Shown: one piece after another, positions 35,340-47,600 of the stretch
How the letters are laid out: each line of letters starts with the position of its first letter
How positions within the stretch are numbered: the stretch's first letter is position 1
DNA from: Malachius bipustulatus
Taxonomy: Eukaryota; Arthropoda; Insecta; Coleoptera; Melyridae
Reading direction: 5' to 3'
Length of the DNA stretch: 64,000 nucleotides
NCBI GenBank assembly: GCA_910589415.1
Contig: OU342635.1
Location: 5,890,001-5,954,000 of the forward strand
Notes under the pieces: model-generated
What the model saw: only the letters and a program-made list of their open reading frames with translations
What the model was told of the DNA's origin: nothing
The model's database searches: none
Program-made: the position numbers and the translations under genes

Positions 35340-36840
35340 TTGTATCTTTATTATAACAACTTTTTGGTTTAGATCATAGAGACCATAGAGAGACTCCATC
35401 ACCATGATTGTGGTGGCGTGGTGGGTGGTGACAACATAATCATTTTTGGAGGCTGCTGTGCTCTGGGTACCTACACTATACCTATACACAGACTTGTAAA
35501 TCCTAATCATAGTGACAACGAAATTTTAACAAGAGGTATTAATCAGCAACCAAGAAAAAACAAAACAAAAGGAATCATTAATAACTGTTTTTGTCCTGAT
35601 GAATAGGTACCTACCTGCGTTCTGTTCAAGAAATGTATTAATGATTTCTAGTCTCTATTCTTTGCAATTTTTTATAGCGTCTTTTTTCAATCAATGACAT
35701 TTTATCCGTAGATAAAAAATGATCCACATTCAGCCAATTTTTCCACAACAACCAAAAAAAAAGGCAATTGATTATGATCAATAAGTACAGGCAGCTTATT
35801 ACAGGCAGAATAAACTCATTACGATCGAGTTAGTTTTATTGAAGTTTATTATTGAAATTACATATTTTATTTTTTTATTGCCACTATAATAGTTACTATA
35901 CTGTTGCTATGCAATAATAATGTTAATATTCATTTACATATCTGAAGATGCTGGGTACAAGCAACGAAACGCATGTAACATCGATAATCCAATACGAAAA
36001 GGCAATTGAATTTTAAAACGTTAGTGCTTTACTGATCATGATCACCAACAATGATTTAGGTGTCTGGGGCCTGGTGCAAAAGTTTTTACGAAGTCAGTTG
36101 TGAGTTAATGCGGTCGGAGGGAGGGGGTGGGTGCAGACACCTCAGTTTTACAGTATCTGAAAATTTTCTCACAGTCACAAAATGATTTTTTTTTTCTTTT
36201 CTGGACAAAAAATACTGTTAACGGCAGCTATACAATAATTAGCTTTTTTTGAAATTTGGTCAGGCAGGAGGTTCATGGCTCAAGCATCCCGGAAACATCA
36301 AAATAGAGATCTGGAAGAAGGAAAGCTCTTTTAACTTTCTTTTTTTTTCTTGCTTTAAGGTGAAACACCCTGAGTATCGTATTGTTTAATGTCAATAGGT
36401 CACTCTATCCTTATATTGTTCGGGGAGGAGACAGAAAGTTGAATCAACGAAATAACGCAGTGTAATAAGTACTTCTGATATAAACGCGATTTTGTTATTG
36501 AACAAAAGAAGATTTTTCAGAACTTATATGGTGAAAGGGTGCATTCCGTTAATTGATCCAAAATGACGGGGTTGCAAAATATATTTTACTCTTTCGAACG
36601 AACTTCGTGACTCCATTCAGTAAAAGCTTAACAATTTTTTAGAAAAATGCATAATGACTATCAGTGATCTATTTTTACTGTCCCACACATTTAATATCTT
36701 AATATTGGTATAAGACCAGGCATATTAGGAATAAAATGGGGTTCAGTTTTTAATCAAGTTTTAATTTTTACACTCAATGTTTTTTTTTTTTTTTGAGTCG
36801 CTGAGCACAAATTTGCAGTTTGCTGTCAAAAAAATTGGCC
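35340..36840. other. AT-rich stretch without a supportable gene
   Basis: It includes CTGAAGATGCTGGGTACAAG followed by CAACGAAACGCATG near 35,943-35,975, discussed in the findings. I see no coding signal. Confidence 0.5.
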
Positions 36841-36849
36841 CAAAACTTT

Positions 36850-38060
36850 GTTTTTTGCACTTTTTTTTTCCAATTTATGGTCTAATTCTCAGAAAGGAAG
36901 CGTTTTCGAGAAGTCCGTTCCATGCAAAATTAAAGTAGACAAAATTTCCCAACTTTCTCAATAAAAACCGTTTTTTGTAAGACTAACCGTTCCGCCGGTA
37001 GAGCGCGCCCAAAAAACATATTTCCGTAAAAAACACAAACTGAAAGAGTGCAATTTTTTTGTGCAAAAACTGCAAAAAGTTTGGGCAAAAAGTGCAAAAA
37101 AAACAAATTTCCGAGCCAATTTTTACCAGAACACTTAAAATCGTGTTAAGGGACCCAAAAAACGCAGAGGGTGAGAAAATCAAAACTATACCATAACTTT
37201 CAAAAATCCCACGCAAGGGGAATGTTTTTTTACACGCTCTACCGGTGGAACGGTTAGTTTAAAAAAAAAAAAAAACGTTTTTTATGAGAAATGAAGGAAA
37301 TTTTATCTACTTTAATTTTGTATGAAATGAACGTGCCAAAAAAACGTTTCTTTCTTAAATTTAGACCAAAAACTGAAAAAGTGCAATTTTTTGGGTGTAA
37401 TAAATTTGAGCAAAAAGTGCAAAAAAAAATAACCGAGCCAAATTTCAAACTTCAAATCGCGTTCGGCGACCCAAAAACATAGAAGGTGAGAAAATCAAAA
37501 CTATACCATAACTTTCAAAAACCTCATGAAAGAGGAATGTTTTTTTACACGCTCTACCGGCGCCGGCGGAACGGTTAGTTTTCCAAAAAAACGTCTTTAA
37601 TGAGAGATGTAGAAAATTTTATCAACTCCAATTTGAACTTGCAAAAAAAAAAACGTTTCTTTCTTAAATTTAGATCAAAAACTGAAAAAGTCAAATTTTT
37701 TGGGTGTAATAAATTTGGGCAAAAAGTGCAAAAAAAACATTTCCGACCCGAATTTTTACCAGCAAATTTAAAACTAGTGTTCAGGGACCCAAAAAGCGCA
37801 GAGGATGAGAAAATCAAAATTATACCATAACTTTCAAAAACCCCACGCAAGGCGAATGTTTTTTTCTAGACGCTCTACCGGCGGAACGATTAGTTTTCCG
37901 AAAAAACGTTTCTTATCAAAAATGTAGTAAATTTTATCTACTTTAATTTTGTATGAAATGAACTTGTCGAAAAAACGCTTCCTTTCTGAGATTTAGACCA
38001 AAAACTGAAAAAAGTGACAATATCTGGGTAATAAGTGCAAAAAACAAAGTTCCGGCCCAA
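36850..38060. repeat. Tandem repeat, period about 317 bp, more than three copies
   Basis: The block ACGCTCTACCGG is at about 37,233, 37,551 and 37,870, and each is followed by GGAACGGTTAGTTT, AATTTTATCTACTTTAATTT, CGTTTCTTTCTTAAATTTAG, GAAAAAGTGCAATTTTTTGG and ACTATACCATAACTTTCAAA. A first partial copy starts near 36,880. Mirror-image open frames on both strands (36,983-37,850) are repeat artefacts. It ends about 600 bp upstream of the chitinase start codon. Confidence 0.85.
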
Positions 38061-38658
38061 ATTTTTGTCACCAAACTTCAAATCTCAGTTCTAATAGCTC
38101 ATAAAAATTATGTCACAATCAAGAACCCAATGCGATTAAATAAACCTTAGCAAAGTAAATGAGCACTAGAAAAATGTAAATATTTTTGATTGAAATAAAA
38201 GGAAACGGCATGTCTCCGACAAATCTAGCTTGAGCAAATATTTTCTTACCCAATATCATCTATCGAAATTCTCATTTTAAATATTAACAAATAATTTTTT
38301 AAGCAACTCCTAATGACTCAAAGATCGGAAGTGGTCACCATGCAGCGATGGTGGGAAAACAAAAGTCTATATTTTCGAAGACCATGCATCAGCTTTGCAT
38401 TGATTTAAAACCTGAGAAGAATACTTAATACGAATTATTCATTTAAACATTTGAGAATATGTTGGTCAGTGGCACTCACGTAACTAAATTTAAAGGATAA
38501 CACTTTGGTTTGGTACCTATAGTTTAGTTTCTTATGTATGTATGAGTAGGTACCTTGATTATCTAACATTGATTGTTTCATGTGACTTGTTGCAGGGGGA
38601 GAATCCAAGACTGCTTTGTGATCGTTCACTTATTAGTTGTAAATATTAGTGTTAGTTT
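38061..38658 (+). other. Upstream region of the Cht10-like gene
   Basis: An in-frame TAG at 38,653-38,655 precedes the ATG at 38,659, fixing the start codon in this exon. TTGCAG at about 38,591-38,596 could be an acceptor for a 5'-UTR exon. I cannot assign a TATA box, initiator or enhancer with confidence. Confidence 0.4.
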
Positions 38659-41600
38659 ATGGAGAACATGTGGACCTATATCGCTGTAAGTATACCTATT
38701 ATTTATAACTAATTTTAAAATATAATTTTAATATCGCGAAAAAAAAACTTAACAGTCCAAACGCATCAATCTGTCGTTGAACTCTGGATGATAATTTTAT
38801 TCAAGGGATTACCATTCTTCGAAGATAATTGTCACTGATATGTATCAGGAATAATCGACAAATCATCGCCAAGCGTTTATCAAAACATCTATTTATGTTC
38901 GAGATTTGTTCCATATAAGATTTGATAAGATCGCTCTGTTACGAATACCCTACTCTCTGGTCGTAAAAAAGTGTTTAGCATATCTGATTCTGATTCAGTT
39001 ACAACGAACTCATTTCATTCCGATCAGTACAAAGTAACGCAAATCGCTTTGTATATTCAAAACGTGTCTCGCCGGTAACAGCCTAACAGCAAATGCCTTT
39101 TTACACTCCGGTCTGATACCTTCGTCGTCACTCATGTTTAACATCAACATCAAAAGTAAGCCTTATTTAAGCGATTTAAGCGACTTGACGTAATTCTGTA
39201 GTTCAGAAAAAGTTTTTAAATTCTATAATCACGAAATGTTTACATAAAAATTTGTCACTAGACAGGATGATTCTTATAATCTGAAATACCCAAATATCTC
39301 GAAAAGTGCCACTCTGCGGAAAAAAGTTTTTTACAAAAGATCTTTTAAATACAAAAACCACCATGCACCTCTCATCCCTCGCGAGGGAAACATCTTTTGC
39401 GCATATTTTTTCACTGAACACCAATGCGCAATAAGAGGGGCTGTTTTTTAAAACGTCAAAGTTACGCCCACTCCTTCGTAAAAGGGGTGCGAGGGGTTCA
39501 GGGCAGTTTTTGTGTTCAAACGATGTCCCCCGCCGAACAAAACCACTTTTGTAGAAAACATTTTTCCACAGAATGCTTACTTTTAAAGATATTGGGACAA
39601 ATGAATCCAATTTCCTGAATAATCGCAAAAATGTTTCAGTAAAATCTTAAACGTTTTTTTGTCGCTAAATACTAATTTTCAAGAAAAAATAAGGGTTGCT
39701 ATTAAAAATTTCAAAGTTACCCCCACTCCCTCGCAAGGGGTGAGGAGTGCAGGGTGGTTTTTGTTTTTAAAAGATGTCCCCCATTGAACAAAACCACTTT
39801 TGTAGTAAACATTTTTTTGCAGGGTGCCCACTTTTCCAATATTTGGATATTTCAGGTCATAAGAACCACCTCAGCCTCATGAGTTCATCTCAGTTTCATG
39901 TCACCAATTCTGTCAGTCTGGTCCCCTGAACTAGTTTGTACTCATCACTGAATGAATGTCATATTTTCCGGACTCATTTTTTATTGTCCGTATATTTCCT
40001 GTTTTCTTCGCTCTAGAGTTGGAGCTTCGGATTTGCACAGAACATTTAGCTGACTCTTTGGCCTTGCTGCATTCTCGTAGCTTAGGTCTCCATTGACCAG
40101 TCATGTTTTGTTCAAGTGTTCTTTTAGGGCATGTGTCCCGTCGTCAGTAATCCCACTATGATATGCAATTGATTCCTGCTAAGTGATTTCTTTTTTGGTC
40201 CCTTGATGAAAGACTTCTCATGTTGATGTTTGGTTCATTTATCCCAGTATTCTTTGCTTTTGCTTTTTTCTTGACCCATACGTTTAAGTGACCCCGTGCT
40301 GTACTTTTTGTACTCCCAGGGCCGGTTCTGGGTCAATATATCCAACCGAGGATCCACTTTGTTGGCTTTTGCATTGATGTGATTCCGCTAAGCCCTGGCA
40401 CCTAGATCAAGGTTACATTGTTGCCTCCTGCCAGGCTTTGGGGTGATCTTGGGATTTGCTATAGGCTATAGCTCTTAGAACCGTTTGACTGTCTGTTAGT
40501 AGGTATTTTGATTCGCCTGTTTCTACTGGCCTTCTTATTATTCTCTCTTAGGCATTGTGCATGGCATAAATTTCTGATTGTAATACAGTTGCCCACTGCC
40601 GAAGAGATATGCTGTGTTGAGTGTTATCCAGCTCATTGTATAGTCCCTTGATCGGTCTTTTGATCCATTCCATTCCTTCCGATCCATGATTATTACCTCA
40701 AGTCCTTTTGGAATTTGAATTTTGGGGTCATGTGGTCTGTGTTTGCATCCAGGAGGTCCACTACCACATGGTTTTTTTTGTTATGTCCACTCGCCGCTTG
40801 GTTATTCTTGAAGCCTTAGGCGTGCTATTCTTGTCTCTCCCATTATCATTGAATGAAGTGAAGGGATGTCTAGAAGGACTTCCATTGCTGCAGTCGGAAT
40901 TGTTTTCATTTCCCACCGTTATTCCAAGGAATGCATGTCTTTGCACCTTGCTAAGCTTGCTTGTCGCGGTGGTTTGTTACATCTTTGTCCTTCATACCGA
41001 AGATGTACGCTCTAGTGTACGCTTAATGCACCAAAATGTGGTTTTAGTTCCCATATTTTCCCGTAAATTCGTCTGACCATCATGAATGTGGTCTCCGCTC
41101 TCTTCTTAATTCTGTCTATCTGTTGATTCCAAGTGTGAATTTATACTGGAACCATCCTAAGTGGATCATTTTCGCTTTTAGTACCTATACCTATTTGAAA
41201 TTTTCATGAAAAAACTCGATTTGTTTCATGGATTTTGTCATAAACAATAATCTAGTGCCCGGGACGTCGTCTGTTTTCAGCATTCGACGACACGACCTGA
41301 AAAAGTGACGCAAGAGACGTCTCAAGTTATCAAGGGCCAAAAAACGGTTTGAAAAAATCGACGTAATCGAAAACATGGCCTTTCTCCTGTATCTCGAAAA
41401 CAGGGACAGTTATTACAGTTCTAAACTTCTCGTAGTTTATATCGTCTACCAGAAGACTTTTACACAGAAAAAATTTATCGAAAATTTTCCATTCCTAAAG
41501 CTCCTAGTAAAAAATCGATGTCTTCAGAATGAGAGGCAATTTTGAATAGCTAAAAAATTGTTTATTTTTGATCAAAATTCGATTTTTGGACGTATTTACC

Positions 41601-44600
41601 AATCTCTTTGTCATATAAAATCATATATCGTGTCCGGGACGTCGTCTTTTTTAGCATTCGACGACGCGCCCTGAAAAAAACACGCAAGAGACGCCCCAAG
41701 CTTCGATTTTTGTCCAAGCGGGACAAAAAATCGTTTGGAACTGCCATGACAGAACTGACGACTGAATTATTGTAATTATGTGGCATTCAGGGTAAATTTC
41801 ATTTTTTTTAAGTTGCTGAAGGTTATTCAAAACGAACGTTGGTATAAATTTTGGATTTAATGTGATCTCAACAAAGAAAAAAAATCGTTCGGTGCCAGAT
41901 CTTGAGACCTTGGAAGCCATAAAACGTTGTGATTGTTCCAATAAGATCACCTTGCGAACCATCGCGTAAATATTCTCGAACTGCTGGGTATTGTGTGAAG
42001 GACATCCATCCATCTGATACCAGATCTCTTGATTTTTCCCTAAAAACATCGTTTAAGGAAGGTTGCATTGTTCAAGTTTCCATAAATAATAAACGGACCA
42101 GATACTCTTGGCAAAAATTCCCCACCCAGCATTGATGTTGGTTCTGGTTTCAACCAAACTTCGCGCTGCAATTCCTACAATTCTGAGCATTGGGCAGAAT
42201 TCAAGGTGAACGAAAAAAAATTTTTTTTCGCCATTTCCATCGTTTTTTAACTTGAGTGGCCTCTTCGTTCTCTACCTAATTCTTGATAGCAACTGTATGA
42301 CTAATAATGTTACACGGTAGATAGGGGGGACACCAGCACCATCACAGCTAGAAGGCTGACCTGGCCTGAGTATTGAACAAGTTCTTATTGACAATAAATA
42401 TTTACATATGTTCAGATTTTAAATAACAAATAGAACGTAACAATTATTTACGATGCAATTTAAGCGATATTCTAATTAATTCCATAAATATAGAATAACA
42501 GAGCTGTTTATTTTACCTATCAACGTGATAAAAACCCCGTTAAAAAGAGTGATCGTATCAATAAAGAAGAATTCCGTAGAGTAGAATCTGATTTGGATGC
42601 TTTTTTAATTTAAAATGCCTCATGTAAATTAAGCTATTTATAAATAAACGAGAAAAGCTCATTTGAATACGTTGTTGACCGTTTGAGATTGAGACACTTA
42701 ACTATCGGAGGTTCTGAGGATTTCTTCTCGTTTGGTCTTAAAAATTCGATAAAAACTGCCATAAATAATAAAAAAAAATCATAATAAAATCTGGTTTGTG
42801 TTTTTCTTCGTCTTTCAGCTCTGTTCCGTCCTGTTGTTATTTGTCAAGACTGAGGAATTCGAAAATGATGGAAATCTACACGTACCTCCTGTGGGTGTCC
42901 CGACATTTAGAAGAGATGGGGTTGAAAGCGTTCCACTCAATACGATTTCGGACAGAAGTAGTTCAAGAATCCAGTTCCATGAATTCGGTACAAGATCTCT
43001 CCCTTTAAGGGCCGCAGTTGAAAAAGTTCCAGATTTGTGAGTCTATTTTCCCCCCTGGGTGTGGCTTAATATTTTAGTAAAAATATGTCAATTGCAGGAT
43101 TGAAAATTCTAGACGGCTACCTCTAAGAGATGCTGTAGAGAGACGACCACCGCCGGACGAACCCGCTGATATAGACGAAATTTACAATCCGAATTATCAT
43201 TCCTTTTATGAAGTCAATCAACCCGGTTTAGAAAAGTTTGGATTAACAACGGATAGATTTGGGCAGCCCGTATTAACCAAAACGCAAGCGTTTCCGGTCC
43301 ATCAAACTCAGTTTTTCACTCCAACAACTCAAAATTTTTTGTTCCCATACCAAGCTCCTTATCAAAATACTAACGAACAGACTAGAAGAACGCCTTATTC
43401 GCCACTTGTTTACTTTCAAAACATCGTAGACTACAGACAAGTGCCTGTTTACAGAGTTGACAATACCCATCAGCAGTTACTCGAGAATCCAACTAGAACC
43501 AGAACTAAGAGATTCTACGAACATAGACCATTTTTAAAGGATGATCTTGTACATCAAGGTATGATCATAAATTTAGGTTCTTTCCCATTTTTGTTATTTT
43601 TGTTTTTTTTTCAGAACCAGTCCAAAAAGAAGTGTCTGGACCTCGCATCGTTTGTTACGTGCAAGGAATTGCATCGTATAGAAGAGAACCCCTTAACTTT
43701 ACACCTGAGAATATTGACCCATTCGCATGTACCCATTTGATTTACGCTTTTGCCACGATTGATCCACATAGCTTCAACATGATTTCCAGAGATGAAGAAT
43801 TCGATATAGTACAAGGTAAAGACACTGAATAAAATGTCGTAGGTAGTTAGTGTTTTTAATGTATAGTGTTCAATGACTTAAACGAACTTTATAGGTAGGT
43901 ATGTTTTGAATGAACAATGTGTTTTCTATAAAGGCTGGCAAAAAACTTGCTTCAGGCGAGGATCAGAATAATCACCTCTTAAGTTATGTAATTTATTACT
44001 AACTGCGCTACTGAGGTTCAAAGAATTTAAAATAGGTAACCTTCTGTAGAAAATACAAATTAATATTTACATAGTTGCGCTCCAAATATACAAAAAAAAC
44101 AGCAAGACACCAAACTGATGAGCACTAAAAAAATCAAAGGTGGACATGTTATAGAAGTGGTTGTGTTTAATCATTTTTATCCACTGATCGGGGTTGATTT
44201 TTTTATAAAATACTAAATCCTTGTAAGAAATTCCTAGAGGATCGTTAAAATATATCAGAAGTGGGATTAAGACCACAAGATCCTCTACAAGAGCTGAAAG
44301 AATATTCACTTCAATTTGAGCGCAGTTGAGGAATTTATTTGAGAAATAAAGGAATAACGACGTAGTAAGCAGGAAGCAACCAAGGCCAGCCGGGCAATAA
44401 CATGGCAAAAATAAAGAGAAGAGTTAAGACAACATAACGAGCCTAATAAAAAAGAAGTCCCTTTTGGTAGTTCATTTTGATCATGTGATCACATCCACCA
44501 TTTTGATCATGTCAAAATGGTCCCACGACAACAAGTTTACGTAGTGAGTATCTATCCATAATTTGGTAAAGTAGCGCTAACGTGACCAATTAAACTTAAT

Positions 44601-47600
44601 CTCTAGTCGACCTGATAAATAAGAAAGAACAAAAGACCAAAGAGGATAGTATGGTCATGATGGTGGGAGCTCAAAGGGGCAGGACCTTTTTTACCGGAAT
44701 AGAAGAAAATGTTGTCAGAGACAAAATAAACACAAAGAGGAAACCTCTGGAAAGACCTCCAGGATTAAGATAGGCCAAAATAACTTGGGAAATACAACCA
44801 ACAAAGATTTGAATCCTCCAGCGAACTGAACAAAAATGGTTTGAGAACAAAACAGGTTTTCTCATGGGGCATTTGTAAACTTGGAGTAAGATTGGTCTAC
44901 AAAATCACCAAACCTGTAGATTCTACATGGAGGGGAACGAAACCCCAATACATCATCTTTTGGTCGAGGGCCATACGATACAACAAAGGTACAACAGGGA
45001 AAAAAGACTTACCATCTTTAGAACCATCTAAACTCCTGAATCTCCTCCCGAGAACTAGAACTGGAAATTGAACCAGAAGAGGATTTTCTCGGTCGTAGTA
45101 TAGATACATCCCCAATTAATACATAATGAAGGGAAGCGGTTTTTCACCCCAATCACCCTAAGCCCTTTTCGCATTTCCCATACCAAGTTGGGACTCCTAT
45201 ACTCAAACCTCTCCGGCATTTTTATAAAAAGGTATTTTCTTGAGATGAGTTCCATTTCTTGCGCCTCTGACCAGTATCTTGCGTCTGAACAAAATGATGT
45301 TTTATATCTTATTTCCTTTCAGGAGGATATCATTCGTTAACCGGCCTCAAACGCCTAAACTCCAAACTCAAGGTCCTAATCTCCGTCGGTGGCAGTCGAG
45401 ATGAAGGTTCGCATCGTTTCTCAAAAATGGTTTCCAGCTCTAGCAGACGTAGAGACTTCATAAGATCAGCAGCGGAGTTAATCAGACAGTACGACTTCGA
45501 CGGCTTAGATATCCACTGGCAATACCCCGGAGCTGAAGAACTAGGCGGACACGCCAACGATAAAGCATATTTCAATCTCCTGCTAGAAGAACTGGGAGAA
45601 GTTTTCCAGCAAAGGAACTGGCTACTTACAGTTGCCGTGCCGGCGTCTCGTTTCAGGGCTGAAGATGGTTTTGAAGTCGATCAATTGAGTGACCTGGTTG
45701 ATTTCGTTAATCTCCAGGCTTACGATTTTCACAGGGACCGCTTGCCTGTCGCTGACCATCATGCTAATTTGAATCAAAGAAAGGAAGATGGTGATTTAGA
45801 TATCTTCTTCAACGTGGTAAGTAGTACCTACTTATTAAGATTCAAAGGATTTTTTTAAACAATTTTTCTTAACAGAATTATGCGGTTAATTACTGGTTGA
45901 AGAAAGGTATTCCAAGATCTAAATTAGTGGTTGGTGTTCCTTTCTATGGACGCTCGTTCACTTTACAATATACCAATGAAACGAATATTGGATCACCCAT
46001 CATTGGCCCAGGCGGAGAAGGATATTATACCCAGAACCCGGGACATTTAGCTTACTTTGAGATATGTGATTTTGTGCTCAATGAAGGCTGGCAGTTATAT
46101 AGAGACTCTAGTGGGTCTCCATATATCGTAAACGGAGACCAATGGATTGGTTATGATGATATACAGAGTATCGAGGCAAAGGTAATTTTTTCCTGTAAGT
46201 AACGAGGAAGAAAAATTAATAAATGTAATTTACAATTATAGGTTGATTTTGTCAAGAGAAACAATTTGGGTGGTGTTTCTATCTGGGCCATAGACTTGGA
46301 TGATTTCAAGGGAGCTTGTGGAGAAAAATGGCCTCTATTATCAACGATTAATAGACATTTAAGAGGTAGAGTAGACAGAATATTGTAAGTTGTAGGTATC
46401 AATTTTTTATTCCGTAGGGGCGACTCTTTTATCCCTGTCAAGTAACTCTCCAACACAGCCGTTTGGTTCATGTGAGTCGGATGGAATTTACAGTGATCCT
46501 AAAAACTGTGCAGCGTACTATATCTGTAGAAACGGATTCAGCTACCACCTGTCTTGCGGCGAAGAGACCCTCTTCGATCCTGATAGTGGAAAATGCGCCA
46601 ACATTCCAGTCAATCACTGTAGACCTGGACAATCTAGCTATATTTCTCTCGCAGGGAAAGATTTAGAAGTGCTACTAACAGGGAGATTATCAACATCGCC
46701 AAAGGTGATTACCCGGATGAGAGTGATTCAGTTAACAACTCTTAGAATTTTTTAGGTTGTTTGCTATGTCACGAGTTGGGCTTTCTACAGAAAAGCGGAA
46801 GGAAAATTTGTACCAGAAAATATTGATCAAAGTCTTTGTACACATATTGTATACGCATTTGCAAGTTTAGACCCAGAAAAGTTATTGATAAAAGAGTTTG
46901 ATCCATGGGCTGATATAGATAATGGTGAGTTGTTTCCAAATGTTTCCAATCTTTTCTTTCATTTTTATTTTTAGATTTATACGAAAGAATTACCTCCTTG
47001 CAAGATTCCATTGTAATGATCTCCATTGGAGGATGGACGGATTCAGCTGGAGATAAATATTCTAAATTAGTCAGTGATGGATCAGCGAGGCGCCGATTCG
47101 TAGTGGGGGCTGTTAGCTTCTTAAGAAGGCATGGATTTAAAGGTTTACATTTCGATTGGAATTATCCCATATGCTGGCAAAGTAACTGCAACAAAGGTCC
47201 AGCATCTGATAAAGCGAACTTCGCTAAACTGATACAAGTAAAAAATAAATATCAATAAAACTGCCATGCTTTACGTTCATTTCATGTAATCTTTTTAGGA
47301 ACTAAGAAAAGAATTTGATAAACAAAATCCGCCACTCGTTTTAGCAGCGTCAATTTCAGGATATAAAGAAGTAATTGAGGTCGCTTATGACTTACCAACT
47401 TTAGGAAGATCACTTGATTTCATGTCAGTGATGACATACGACTACCACGGCGCTTGGGAAAAACAAACAGGACATATTAGTCCATTATATCAAAGAAATG
47501 GAGATAAATATCCACAATATAACACCGTAAGACTATTTTATTCAAAACATACTCACGTAGGTTCTTACTCCCTATAATTTTCTTCCAGAATTTTACAATG

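Noticed and set aside
36983..37850. Mirror open frames on both strands with KKRFFxKFRxKTEKV-like text
   Set aside because: Both strands are open because of the AT-rich 317-bp tandem repeat; no independent support.
39203..39628. 141-codon minus-strand open frame
   Set aside because: It runs across the inverted-repeat element in Cht10 intron 1, has no family motif and is interrupted in the second copy of the internal repeat.
43816..45322. Possible extra Cht10 exon in intron 4
   Set aside because: Exon 4 (phase 1) joins exon 5 directly, with continuous GH18 homology. The open frames between look like LINE debris.
46385..46442. Alternative intron 7 using GTAGAG and the acceptor CCGTAG
   Set aside because: It keeps frame but uses a weaker donor. 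GTAAGT with CTGTCAAG gives a 58-nt intron with a good pyrimidine tract. Transcript data could still reverse this.
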